In this document: positions 24,728 through 36,528 of the stretch, in pieces
Position numbering within the stretch: position 1 is the stretch's first letter
Layout of the letters: each line of letters starts with the position of its first letter
Origin: Cryptomeria japonica
Lineage: Eukaryota > Streptophyta > Pinopsida > Cupressales > Cupressaceae
Length of the DNA stretch: 64,000 nt
NCBI RefSeq assembly: GCF_030272615.1
Contig: NC_081413.1
Span: 718,599,867-718,663,866 of the forward strand
Direction of reading: 5' to 3'
Position numbers and translations under genes: made by a program
The notes under the pieces: generated by a model
Databases searched by the model: none
The model's input: the letters and a program-made list of their open reading frames with translations, nothing else
What the model was told of the DNA's origin: nothing

Positions 24728-26455
24728 ATGCAAATCAAAGACCAAGGCATAGGAGAATACTCTTTGGAGCCCTTATGTTTGGCTGAATTGCCAACATCAA
24801 CTAGGTCTCATGGATTGCCTACTACATCAACACATCTGGTCACTCAGCCCATCACCAAATTTGATGGTACCTTTATCCAATTGGGCACTCTAGCACATGA
24901 ATCAGAAGACAAGGATGTTCTTAGCTGGTTATACAAAGATGAGAAAGAAGATAATAGAGCAGCTGCTCTGGACATTGTTCTACCTACACACCTATATGGA
25001 AAAGGATACTTAATCATGCAGCAAATGGGATATGATGGTAAAGGACCTATTGGGAAACGCAGAGAAGGAGTCACTGAACCCATAGATCTTCCTTCACAAC
25101 CCAGTGGAAACAAAGCAGGATTGGTTTGTGAGCTCACTTTCCTATTAAAAAGGCCACCCCACCTAACTACAAAGCCTCAATGGAAAGTAAAGAAGAAGCA
25201 CAAAGAAGAATCCTGGCAAAAAGCACTCTTTGAATCAGCAGAAACAATCTGCAAGGCATGGGAACGTCAAGATCAGAAATTACATCAGGAAAAGCTTCTA
25301 AAACACAAAAGGGCCATATCTGCAGCAGTAGCTCATATTCAAACACCAATATCTCAAGAAACAATAAAATCATCTCCAGATACCTTTATTCCTCCCCGAG
25401 GAAGCACAGTCTATGAACAAATACAGAAAATAGAAGATGGATCTGACACAAAATCAACAAAAACTATCAAAATGGTATCCGTTATCAAAGATTTGTTTTC
25501 ACCATACAACATACCAGTTTACAACACTGATAGAATCTGGGATGAGGCCTCTGAGACTGATTCCAATGAATATGAATGGGGTACCTACTCCAATGCTACT
25601 ACAGATATCCCTGATGATACTGATTCCATATCCCTTTCTCAAGAAGAACATAATGCAGAAGATAGACCTCTTGAATTTGGACCGAAGAATATCTATGACG
25701 CCAAGGAAAGTGAACAGAAACATTATGAACAAGTCTATGCGGAAGATAATACCATCGAAGACCTTGACGAGATCCTGGACTTCTTTAAAACTAAGAACAA
25801 TCATGATGAACACTCTGTCCTAACACTTACAGTAGAAGAACTTGATCCACCTAACGATTCCTTACCGCTTGTCTTTCCTGACCTCATCAACTGGGATGAA
25901 CCTAAAATCCATGATATACCAATTTTCCCAGATGATGAATCTATTATCCATTACCTATGTACCATAAATCCAGAAACAGGTTCTACCAGTGAACAAAGTA
26001 ATGATGTCTGCAAACCAAGGAGTGCCAAGTCTCTCAATCACAAAAATGAACCAAGTAAAGGGTCTGATGCTAAAAACCAGTCAATGGCAGCTCTAGATCA
26101 CAAAAAAGTAAAAATAAAGGATGCATCTGAGGGTGAAAACCTTTTTAAGGCACCTAACGATGGGAGACTTGACACTCTTCCTGAGCACTTTCATGAACGA
26201 TCACCCATATTGATTGAGCCCACTCAATCAATCAACATTGGTACCACAGAAGCAGTCAGAAACCTACACCTTGTAGAATCTCTGACAGAGGAAGAAAGAT
26301 CAGCATTCATCATTTTCTTTAGAGAACAACAAATTAACTTTGATTGGTCATATGCTAATATGCCCGGGGTGGATCCACACTTAATCATGCATCATTTGTC
26401 CATCTCTTCAGGAGTTAAACCAGTCAAGCAAAAGCTACGAAAGATGAATCCATAG
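24728..26455 (+). pseudogene. GYP2 linker with G-patch domain
   Basis: A 575-codon open stretch between protease and RT, in frame with both. Near its start (about 24990-25085) lies a G-patch: GYLIMQQMGYDGKGPIG followed by KRREGVTEPI. G-patches bind nucleic acid and are known at the protease C-terminus in Tat elements and in betaretroviruses. The rest is acidic and low in structure, ending with the RT entry segment (WSYANMPG, MHHLSI...KQK) and a stop at 26453-26455 just before RT. Confidence 0.85.
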
Positions 26456-27100
26456 GTAGCACTCATGGTCAGAACTAAACTAAAGAAACTATTAGATGTC
26501 AGATTCATCCGACCCATTGACTATGTAGAATGGATTTCCAACATCATTCCAATATCAAAACCAGATGGTAGTATCAGAATATGCACTGACTTCAGAGACC
26601 TCAACAAAGCTTGTTCAAAAGATGACTTTCCTCTGCCTAGTATCGACATAATTGTAGATCTCACAGTAGGCCATGCAATGCTCTCACTAATGGATGGTTT
26701 CTCAGGCTATAATCAAATCAAAATAGCTCCCAAAGATCAAGATAAAACCGCGTTCACCTATCCTTGGGGAAAGTACTGTTGGAATGTTATGTCTTTTGGC
26801 TTAAAGAATGCAGGGACCACTTATCAAAGAGCAATGACAACAATATTCCATGACATGATGCACACATTTATGGAAGACTATGTGGATGATTTACTAGCTA
26901 AATCCTTTACTAGAGCAGAACATCTCAGCATCCTAACAAAGATCTTTGATCGATTAGAGAAATTCCAAGTCAGGCTCAACCCTAAGAATTGTGTCTTTGG
27001 GGTTACATCAGGCAAATTACTAAGCTATATAGTCTCAGCTAAAGGTATCAAACTAGATCCAGCAAAGGTACAAGCCATTATGGACATGCCACCACCATAG
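26456..27100 (+). pseudogene. GYP2 reverse transcriptase
   Basis: Copies the element RNA into DNA. The frame is as in gag, open to the TAG at 27098. RT blocks visible: FIRPIDYVEWISNIIPI, KPDGSIRICTDFRDLNKAC, LPSIDIIVD, SLMDGFSGYNQI, FGLKNAGTTYQRAM, and the catalytic YVDD at 26879-26890, intact. The thumb region follows (NPKNCVFGV). A frameshift lies between 27100 and 27220. Confidence 0.93.
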
Positions 27101-28329
27101 AATATCAGTCAACTCAGATCTCTACAAGGATGACTTCAATCAATCAGGTGATTCATCGCTCAGCTAGCAGATAAAAGTCTACCATTTAACCATTTACTAC
27201 ACAAAAATGTACCATTCAGATGGGAGACCAAGTGTGCAAAATCTTTTTACCAAATCAAACAGTACCTGATGAATCCACTAGTTCTAGTACCACCAGTCGC
27301 AGGAAGGCCACTTATCCTATATATATCTCAACAACAGATATATCACTCGGGGCATTATTGGCACAAGAAGATCAACAAGGAAAGGAATGGGCCATATATT
27401 ATATCAGTAGGACATTGAATGGCTATGAACTCAACTATACATTCATTGAAAAGGCTTGCCTAACAGTGGTCTTCGCATCTCAGAAGTTCCGACATTATAT
27501 GCTAGCACACACCATTAAGCTAGTCACAAAAATTGATCCTCTCAAATATCTACTTAGCAAGGCAACTCTTACAGGTCGATTAGCTAAATGGGTCATGATT
27601 CTCAGTGAATTCGATATTCAATACATAGAAAGACGAGCCATCAAAGGACAAGCAATTGCAGATCAGCTGGCTAAAGCACCGCTACCAGGTAACCACACTA
27701 TGGAGATTGAATTTCCAGACAGGGACGTTCTTGCTCTTTCTACCAAACAATGGACCCTATACTTTGACGGATCCTATACACAACATGGTTCAGGTGCTGG
27801 CATTTTGTTCATCACTCCTGAAGGACACACTATACCAAGATCATATAGGCTTATGTTTCCATGCACAAATAATGTGGCTGAATATGAGGTATTGGTTATA
27901 GGTATCAAAATGGCCGTAGAATGGAAAATCACAGAGTTAAAAGTCTATGGAGACTCGCAACTGGTCATCCATCAAATCAACAACAACTATCAGACAAAGG
28001 ATGACAAGCTACTACTCTACAAGCAAATGGTGGATGACTTCAAACAGTATTTTGTGCACATCACCTTCGAGCAAATACCAAGATTGAACAACAAAGCTGC
28101 TGATGCAATGGCTACTATCGCTTCATTACTACAAATTCCAGAGCAACAGAGTCGTTATGAGTTTTTGGTAGAGCAACTGTTCTCCCCCGCCTATGACCAC
28201 TCTGAATCCCATGTTATCTATGCCTTGACTGGTTCAGATTCTCCGCTATATGGACCAATATACAACTACCTCAAGCACAATATCTTACCAATTGACCAAT
28301 CCCGTAACCAAAAACATAACTTTATCTGA
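27101..28329 (+). pseudogene. GYP2 RNase H and second (archaeal-type) RNase H
   Basis: The frame is one phase off from RT, open 27220-28329. First the gypsy RNase H and connection (ALLAQEDQQGKEWAIYYISR, NYTFIEKACL, FRHYMLAHTIKL). Then a second RNase H from about 27751: WTLYFDGSYTQHGSGAGIL, NNVAEYEVL, VYGDSQLVIHQI and NKAADAMA, carrying the acidic catalytic residues. A second, archaeal-like RNase H after the gypsy one is a hallmark of the plant Tat lineage. Confidence 0.9.
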
Positions 28330-29501
28330 CAAGCTGCTCGTTACACCCTTACCCCAGATACTTTGTATCATCGAGGTCTAGATGGTACTCTTCTTCATTG
28401 CCTTGATCGTAATGATTTTGATTCTGCTTTACACGAGCTTCACGAAGGTATTTGTGGAACACATTCAAGTGGTACTACTCTTGCTAAAAAGCTTCTAAGG
28501 ATGGGATACTACTGGCCTACAATGGAGAAAGACTCATATCACTTCGCTAAGAAATGTCCTAAATGCCAGATCCATGGCAATCTGATACATGCACCAGCAC
28601 AGGAACTACAACCATTTACAACATCCTGGCCCTTTTGTCAGTGGGGACTAGACTTAGTGGGAAAAATTCATCCTTCATCTTCAAATGGACACAAGTTCAT
28701 TATAACAACAATAGAATACTTTACCAAATGGATAGAAGTAGTTCCCATGACCACAGTGACTGGGAAACAAATTGTCTCTTTTATCCTCAATTATCTGATC
28801 TGCAAATGTGGTATTCCAAGTTCAATCATCACAGATAATGGATGGCCTTTCAAAAACCAAGATGTCCAAGAACTATGTGAAAATTCAAAATCCAACATAG
28901 GTTCTCTACACCATACTACCTATAGGGAAATGGTCAAGCGGAAGCATCTAACAAGACAATACTGAAAATCCTCAAGAAAACAGTGAATGATGCAAGCAAA
29001 GATTGGCATGTACAACTCAATCCAACACTTTGGGCATACAGAACCAGCATCCGCACACCTACAGGAGAAACACCATACTCATTGGTATATGGATCAGAAG
29101 CCATTTTACCCCTGGAAGTAGAAATCCCATCTTTCAGAGTCTCTTTGAAAAGATTAATCCCAGATGAAGAGTATCGAGTTAACAGACTGCAAGAACTTGA
29201 ACTATTAGATGAAAGACGCCAACATGCTTATACTAATCTCAAAGCATATCAACAATGCATGTGCAGGAGCTACAATCACAAGGTCATCCCCCGCAACTTC
29301 AAAGTTGGTGACCTAGTCCTCAAAGAAAATCCAAGAAATCAGCAAGATCGAGAAAAGAAAGAGAAATTTGAACCTAACTGGTTGGGTCCCTATGTTATCA
29401 TATCAGTCTATGGATCAGGTTCCTATCAGCTAACAACTTTAGAAGGAGATGTGCTCAACAAACCAACTAACAACATCCATCTAAAAAAGTACTACACTTA
29501 A
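28330..29501 (+). pseudogene. GYP2 integrase
   Basis: Inserts the DNA copy. The zinc region H...H...C..C (HELHEGICGTHSS, CPKCQIHG) lies at about 28430-28570. In the core the catalytic Asp sits in WGLDLVGKI and in SIITDNG (about 28830); the Glu region near 28930 is disturbed by a frameshift and the stop at 28965. The C-terminal part is open 28983-29501 with GPYVIISVYGSGSYQL, a GPY/F-type module. The stop at 29499-29501 ends pol. Confidence 0.9.
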
Positions 29502-30709
29502 GTAGCCTAGTGCACAGAAAAAGCCAAAACAAGCAAAAAAATAAAAAAATCCAAAAAAAAGCAAAAACACAAAGTACAATAAAAACAAATGGTGAAAACC
29601 TGGTAAACAGGCGCTCTTGTGAAAGAATGGCTCCTCTATCTATCTCCATACCATTTTATCTGTCAAAAAAAAAAAAAAAGAAAAGAAAAGAAAAAAACTA
29701 TCGGCCATCACTCGACACTTAGCACATATCCATTCAAAACATACTTAGCATCGTCACTATCCTGGGTTATCTATATATATACTCTTACCATATTCCACCA
29801 TGGCTTGGAAATCACTGTACATATTCATATCAAGAGGCACACTCAGCTAGGGGCATTCAAATCATCAAAACAATTTGCAAAACTCAGAAGCATGACATCC
29901 AACAAACCAAAACTATGCTTCATCACAAAAACAAAAACCAAACAATTCAAGAAATACCAAGGATGGATAATTTTTTGAAGTACTGAATGTTGCATTATCG
30001 CATAAAAATCTTGACTAGTTTTGCATTTTGAACTTTTTGAATTATTGGATTCTCTTCCTTTTCTCACTAAATGCTTCAAAGCTAGAGATCATGAGGAACT
30101 TCCAATATTTTCTTAGTCTTCTGTCTGGGAGCCGAACAATTGTACTGTGTGAATACTTGCCTCGAGACGTGATACATCAAATATCACTGAAGGCTTGACT
30201 CCACTTCATGCATACAAATGATTTAATCTTGTCTGTTTACGCAATACGCACTCAGGTCATCCTGGTTCAATTATACCTTGATGCTTGTGCTATCTTGCAA
30301 AATCAAAACATCATGTAAATTTTTCTCAGGTCATTATGGTTCAATTATACCATTGTGCTTGTATAAATTTTCAACATATCCTACACAAATCAATGCTCAA
30401 TGATGATGCCTACAAAGAAAGCAAACAAATATGGCTATATCGGATGGCAAATGCAGAATGAGGATGCTACCAAAAACATAGTTGCATATCATTTTACAAA
30501 TAGTTATATATCATTTTACATTTAGTTGCATATCAAATCATACATCTCATTTTCAAGATACATCTCGCAGCATATCAAATCATACATCTCATCTTGCATC
30601 ATATATTATATCATATTTTTAAGCATTGCATCATCATCACATAAACGAAAAGAGCACATAAGCACATCCATCCATATCACACACCACATGATCAAAGAAA
30701 ATGGTGCGG

Positions 30710-30749
<40 letters not shown>

Positions 30750-30836
30750 AAAAATGATCAAAATTTACAAAATATATCATCACTGTGTCTAGTACAAAGA
30801 ATACAATGATAAAAAATACAACAGAGACCACGTCTC
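29502..30836. other. GYP2 spacer between integrase and the antisense gene
   Basis: 1.3 kb of A-rich DNA. An A-run of 15 lies near 29666-29680, and a (TA)n microsatellite at 30714-30746. No gene found. It contains the 3' ends of two converging reading directions (pol on plus, the PMD gene on minus), so terminators or poly(A) sites for both are expected here, but I cannot place them. Confidence 0.6.
30714..30746. repeat. (TA)n microsatellite
   Basis: About 16 uninterrupted TA units. Confidence 0.9.
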
Positions 30837-32780
30837 TCAAGTATGACTATCTCCTGACGGAGATGGTCTGGCTCCAGATGTACCCACCCCTGGATCTCTA
30901 GGAGGGTCCTATCTTGATGGCCCTATCACACCTCGGCTCTCAGATCGCAACCCAGTATCTCAAGATCGACTGGATCTCGACTGTGTGAAACTTTGTACTC
31001 GACGGTCCCTGGGTACCACAACCTCATAATGTCGGCGGTAGTACTCTGTCTCCTGAGCTCTCAATGCTAGCTCTCTCAAGGTGTCTCTCATCAGGCCACC
31101 CACCGATGCTCTCTACACACTGGCTACAAGCTCTTGCGCTCGCCCCCTCCGCTCTATCTCTATATCCCGCTCAATGGTCAACTATGCAATCTGCCACTAA
31201 TGTGTCAAAACCTGTGCCTACAGCTGCTATACAGTCATCTACAGGGTCCGAATCTGAGCATCCTCCACATGTGTAGGGACCCGAACCCATAGCGGTACCT
31301 GTGTAGGGGCAACCCCTCCAACTTTGCCTTTCCTCGGTGCTGGAGGTGGGAGCACATCCATCCTCCTCCTCTACACTAGTCGCCTCGCCTCATCTATACC
31401 CCCCACTGCAGCTAGCACCTCCCCCACTCTCTCCTCTCCATCGGCTCCAATAGCCAATCCACCTCTCCCCCTGTCTATCACCCCTTGTCTCACCGCTCTC
31501 TCCACACCCCTATCTCCTCTCCTCCCTCTATCTCTCCATCTCCCTTTGACTCCTCTCCCTCATCCTCCTCCTCCATCCTCTCCATCATCATCATCATCTC
31601 CCTCTCCCTCCTCATCATCATCATCAAAAGTTGGCCGCATCTCCTCCGGATCAGATATCCTGGCCACCGCCCGCGCAGCAAACAATCTAGCAAACTCATC
31701 TGTCATGCCCGCATCCAGAATCTCTGAGGCATAATCCCATATCTGCCCCGCCAACCCGACAAACTCCTCCACCACCACTGTGCTATCAATGGTTGGGCTC
31801 CAATCAGCTACATCCTGCCTCTGTCGTGCATATAGGCAAGCTCCCTGTGGAATACCCTGCTGGTGCCCAAACTGTCTCAAAACTCGGGTCACCACAAACC
31901 TCTCTATAACAAAAGGGGTCCTCCCGATCAAATATCTAGTCATAAATACAAAGGGCATCTCCAGCCTGTCCTCCACCCACACCTCACAACCTGTATACAG
32001 TCACCATGTGACCGTATCAATATCATCTAGTACTCTCCTCCAATGCTCTAGTTTGCCCAGCTTGCGCTAGACAACTAGACCCCTGTATCTGTATGCATAT
32101 GCGCATCCCATGGGCCTATCTCTGTCTGCTAATGGCCTTGCAACTAGAATGTGTTCCCTGCACCATACCTGTAATAGTGTCACGCCAGCTGACAAACTGC
32201 CATAATCGAGGTATACCACCTCATATAAGCCCCTGTACAGATGGGCCAACATAGCTGATCCCCATGAAAACCTTCGGCCCTGTGTCACCATCTCCTCTAA
32301 TACCAACCCCCATCCCATAGAGAATCTCTTTGACCTACGATCAGGACAAATGAATCCACCAATAAACCCTGCTAGTATAGATGGAAGGGGTGCATAATCC
32401 AGGTCTAAGAACTCCTGCCATGGGATCTCATAACCACAGACCATCTCATCGTGAAAGATGCAGCGCAGTGCCTCTATACCACCCTCCTCTGACTGCTCAT
32501 ACGGTAGTAGTGTACTTACTACGGGAATGTGCAGGATCCTGTAATAGTCCTCTGGTGTGACTGTCATCTCTCCAGTAGCAAAATGAAAGGTGTTCGTGTC
32601 ACTGTGCTACCTCTCTGCCAATGCTATTAGTAGCCCCTGGTTCACAGTGAACCGAGGCATATCCAAAAGGGACGTCAAACCGCATCTCCCAATGATATCG
32701 AGGTCGGCCTGGGTCAATCGCAGTATCAATGTCCATGGTCTCGAAAATCTCTCCCGCAACTGCACCACACCCAATCGCTC

Positions 32781-33818
32781 CTGTCAAACAAGCAAAACCA
32801 ATCCAATATCAATTTCCACATCCAAACAAAGATATCAAAATCAAACTCACATCAACAACATGAAACAATTTGCTCATCTACATCAAATTCAAAATCCTAT
32901 CATTTCATATCAAATTGTAAAACAACTTAAGTTCTCAAAAACCATATCAAAGCTTGTAACACAACTCAAGTCTCCAAATCACATAAACTTGTAACACAAC
33001 TCAAGTTTCCCACCCATATCAGCTTGTAAAACAACTCAAGTTTCCAACCCATATTAGCTTGTAACACAAATCAGGCTTCACACATTGAACTTAACACAAA
33101 GTGCAAAAACAAATCATATTTTGATCAACACAACACATTGATATCTATACATAACTTGAAATATCACAAATTAAAACAAGTTATATCAACACTCATATGG
33201 GACAAATCCATAAAAATCATGACAGCACGACACAACAAATTCACAAATCACCTCATCTTGCAAAATCTTTCCAGATGCGCTAAAATAGATTCTCGCTGCG
33301 CTAAAATCCGCCCACGCGCTAGGTTGTTTTTCCTATGCGCTAATCTATTCACCCTATGCGCTAGACTGACTCTACGCGCTAATCTTTTCACCTCATGCAC
33401 CACCTAACCTACCCTATGCGCTAAAATTTATCGATGCGCTAATCTATACCTCCTGGACGCTACCTGTTTGACCCTATGCGCTAGGTTAACCCTACGTGCT
33501 AAACCCCCTTACCCATGTGAACCTCTGTGGCCCCTATGAGCTAGGTCTACCCTACGCGCTACCCTACTGACCCTATGCACTACCCGACATTCGCCATGCG
33601 CTATTTTCACTAGATGCGCTAACCTAGATTTCCCATACGCTACCCTATTTATTTCGGACACGACCCTAAAAATTGACTTGATGCGCTACCTAAATTTTTG
33701 TATGCGCTAATCTATGACTTTGACGCGCTAAAATGCTAAAACCAACTTTTAAAATTCAAAAAATGACTAAAAAATGACTAAATCAAAAATCAAAAGAAGA
33801 TCAAAAGTGTTGACTTAC
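32781..33818 (-). other. Predicted intron of the antisense PMD gene
   Basis: Donor CCA|GTAAGTCA at 33818-33811 and acceptor TTTGCTTGTTTGACAG ending at 32781, on the minus strand. Both sides are in phase 0 and the intron is 1,038 bases long. It contains the TTAGCGCAT field. No transcript evidence is available. Confidence 0.6.
33270..33745 (-). repeat. TTAGCGCAT-like motif field in the antisense intron
   Basis: About 25 copies, seen on the plus strand as ATGCGCTAA or ACGCGCTA at about 18-22-base spacing. On the minus strand, the sense strand of the PMD gene, the word is TTAGCGCAT, the same orientation relative to transcription as in the gypsy leaders. Confidence 0.85.
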
Positions 33819-33967
33819 TGGTGGTCCATACACTACAGGTCTCCGGTACCTCTGAACGTGCTCGAAACGATGTCTGGAATACGAAATCGACATTTTCTCT
33901 TCAGACCAAATTCTCTTTCTCCAAAGTCAACAATGAACAAATGAATCTAATTAAACCCCTTTTCCCC

Positions 33968-33974
33968 TTTTATA
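33968..33974 (-). promoter_or_regulatory. TATA box of the antisense PMD gene
   Basis: The minus strand reads CGTATAAAAGGGG about 75 bases before the ATG at 33893. Spacing and sequence suit a plant core promoter, leaving a short 5' UTR. Confidence 0.55.
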
Positions 33975-34297
33975 CGAGGGAAAATGAAATTAGGGTTAGC
34001 TAAACGGACATGTAATATGGTCGTGGTCTCCCCTATACCCTACACACTGTACATTATCGGGAGATGAATCAATTTACACACATTTCACATAGACAAAATC
34101 ATACACACCACACACAACTCATCAAATTAAATCAAAAATTTTAAAATATTGATTCATCTCCCGAGGGGGCATCATACATCAAATCAAATCTGGGGCACGA
34201 CTTGCAAATCAAAAGAGCGACACAAAAATGGCATTTGATCATAAATCATGATAACGCATCATTTTCTTTGAAATAACATGTGCACACACGTCACTTC
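33975..34297. other. GYP2 3' untranslated region
   Basis: AT-rich, no gene. It would hold upstream promoter elements of the antisense gene. No clear box could be assigned. Confidence 0.5.
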
Positions 34298-34311
34298 AAA
34301 GAGGGGAAAAA
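34298..34311 (+). other. GYP2 polypurine tract
   Basis: AAAGAGGGGAAAA directly before the TG of the 3' LTR. Confidence 0.8.
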
Positions 34312-35734
34312 TGTAGACGTATAAAAATGACCATATTCCTAAATGAATATTTTATGTTCATTTCTCTATTTAATTAAATCCAATTTAATTAAATTATCCA
34401 CATTCCTCTATTTAATTAAGTAAATTACTCAATTTATTTAAATTAAATTCACTATACTCATTTAATGAATAAACCATTTTATTCAATTAAATTCCCCCTA
34501 TCCACTTTTAATTAAATTCAAATTTAATTAAATAGTTATTCTAAATTGAATAAATCTAATTTATTTAATTTCCCCAAATTGCAACCAAATTGAATTAAAT
34601 TAACTTTATTTCAATTAAATCAAATTATCCCTCCATCCACTTAAACCCCTTTCTAATCCCTTCTAGACTCTTCTAATCGCTTCTAATTAGCCTAACCCAT
34701 CTTCTAAACTTTGTCACATCCCTAAGCAAGGGGAAGTCACTTCTCAAATCCTCAAAGTCTTTGACAACCATTAAAGGCTTCAAGTCTTCAACCACTTAAT
34801 TCCCCAAAGTCTTCATAACCATTAATGGTTAACTCAAACCCTCTTACATGGTTAAAGAATTTCTTTTAACTTAACCTTCATCCAACCCAAGGGTCTCATC
34901 AAGCCTTTAATGCTTTGACCATGATTATCCCTTAATAATTTGCACAAGAGTTTATCCTTGGATTAACTCTTAATCCAATGGGTAATCTTAACTTAAGCTT
35001 AACCCTTATCTCTAGGTAACCATAAGGTCTTCTCAGGCATTTAATGCCTCCAACCCCTTCTCTCAACCCAACCCTATGTTGACACTTGTCACCATTTCAT
35101 TGGTGCAAATTGCAAACATGGATCCCCAACTTTCAAACTCAACCCTTGATCAACTCTTTCAATCCTAGCCATCCATTGCCCTGTTTTTGCTATAAATAGA
35201 GCTCTCATTCCTCCATTTTTAACAATGATCCTCCAAATTTGTAGTATCACACTTATGCTCAAATACATTCAAGCTTTCATATATCATTTTTATGCTCATC
35301 ATTTAGCCTCTCTTTAGAATAGAAATTAGTCTAAATATGCATGTTTAGAATACTTTCTTTATCATTTAGCTCAATCATAGACTAATATATATCATGTTAG
35401 GATAGTATTTATACTAACCTTGTCATCTTATAATCTAGTTTATTGCATTTATAGGATCATGCATAGCTTAGGATGCATTTCATTCTAAAATATATCAAAG
35501 CATCCCTCGTTCTTGCATTTGCCATCCCTATACCATTTTGCTCAGTGATCTGAGAGTAAAAACATTGGTTTGAGGGACATTGTAAGATAGAGAACCATGG
35601 GACCAACCTTGGGAAGCTGAGTTATACTTCATGACTCCATAGCTTGCACCAAGAAGTCCTCTGTGTGTGTGTGGATAAGTCTTTTGGAATATTTTCATAT
35701 ATTGAGTTCTATCGACCCACTTTTCCCGCATATA
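34312..35734 (+). repeat. GYP2 3' LTR
   Basis: 1,423 bp. By eye I count roughly 25-30 differences from the left LTR. The end reads GCATATA where the left LTR has GCATACA. TATA box at 35191-35198. Confidence 0.93.
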
Positions 35735-35739
35735 GTTTC

Positions 35740-36528
35740 ATTATAATCAATTCCTTCTTTCTGAGAAAATCCCTTACTCACTAATCTTGCTTTATTTCTG
35801 AGTACCTTGCCATCTTCATTAAGTTTGTTTTTGAATACCCATTTGTTTCCAATTACATTTTTATCTTTAGGCCAGGGAACTAATGTCCAAGTGTTATTCT
35901 TCTCAATTTGTTCTAATTCTTCTTCCATAGCTTTAGTCCAATATTTATCTTCACATGCCTCATTTACTGATGATGGTTCAATTTGAGAAATAAGACATAC
36001 CTCTTCATTTGCCAATATTCCTCTTGTCATAACTCCTTTATACTTGTTTCCAATTATCTGATGTTCAGAATGATTTAGTCTTACATACCGAGGTGTCTTT
36101 GTTTGTTGTTGTTCCTCAGTTATAGTGGAATTTTCAGATGATACCGGTGTAACTGGATCTTCATTTTGTACTGGTGGGTTCAGTGTAGGTTCATTTGTTA
36201 GAATTTCTATTACCGGTTTAGAATCTATATACCTTGAAGTTCCTCTGAATTGTTCATCAATCTTCACATTTATACTCTCAACAATTTTTTGCAATCTTTT
36301 GTTAAAACATCTATATGCTTTACTCTTAGATGAATAACCAAGAAATATTCTTTCATCACTTCTAGGATCAAATTTGCCAATATACTTATCTCTTCTAATA
36401 TAACATTTGTTTTCAAATATTCTGAAATATTTAAGAGTAGGAGTAATACCAAACCATAGTTCATGAGGGGTCTTACTGGTTTCACCTTTGATGTGAGCTT
36501 TGTTGAATGTATAGACCGCTGTACTTAC
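35740..36528 (-). pseudogene. COP2 pol, integrase C-terminus and RT N-terminus
   Basis: Continues the COP2 frame broken by GYP2. Minus strand: integrase tail (HELWFGITPTLKYFRIF, FLGYSSKSKAYRCFNKR), the low-complexity linker (PPVQNEDPVTPVSSE), RT entry ([33 protein letters not shown]) and GIDYNET, up to the GYP2 border. It is open across this segment. The right side ends at the solo LTR (duplication CTTAC at 36524-36528). Confidence 0.9.

Larger units (their letters stand above)
30837..33893 (-). pseudogene. Antisense plant-mobile-domain (PMD)-like gene in GYP2, two exons, decayed
   Basis: PMD proteins are plant aminotransferase-like/MAIN-type proteins, often carried by transposons and by Tat elements as extra antisense ORFs. 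Exon 1 (33893-33819) has an ATG and 25 codons ending in phase 0 at a GTAAGT donor. Exon 2 (32780-30837) starts after TTTGACAG, also in phase 0. One frame then runs 648 codons. PMD landmarks: LTQADLDIIGRCGL, TNTFHFATGEMTVT, LLPYE, a WVEDRLEMPF stretch and VLRQFGHQQGIPQ. A poly-Asp/Glu tail follows (about 31.6 kb), then a Gln-rich coiled-coil region (31.25-31.1 kb) and an Arg/Ser tail. I count 13 internal stops and no frameshift. Most stops are TAG where Gln or Trp fits. The last TGA at 30839-30837 may be the original end or another mutation. Confidence 0.8.
17526..35734 (+). mobile_element. GYP2: 18.2-kb Ty3/gypsy Tat/Ogre-like element inside COP2 pol
   Basis: LTRs 17526-18947 and 34312-35734 are about 98 percent alike by eye. 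Flanks are GTTTA (17521-17525) and GTTTC (35735-35739), one base apart; the uninterrupted relative reads GTTTC, so the left copy has mutated. Order: LTR, PBS, 2.6-kb leader, ORF1, gag, protease, G-patch, RT, RNase H, second RNase H, integrase, 1.3-kb spacer, antisense PMD gene, PPT, LTR. The second RNase H, ORF1 before gag and antisense ORF behind pol are Tat-lineage traits. All coding parts carry stops. Confidence 0.93.

Noticed and set aside
31324-31734. Pro/Ser-rich plus-strand ORF
   Set aside because: It is the antisense of the acidic tail and following part of the PMD gene, with no family signal of its own.
32599-32787. 62-residue minus-strand ORF just behind the predicted splice acceptor
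   Set aside because: The neighbouring phase carries the PMD landmarks and joins exon 1 in frame, so this frame is a shadow.
33270-33745. Regular short repeats resembling a CRISPR array
   Set aside because: The unit is only about 9 bases, variable, with no constant longer repeat, no cas genes, and it lies in a plant retroelement.
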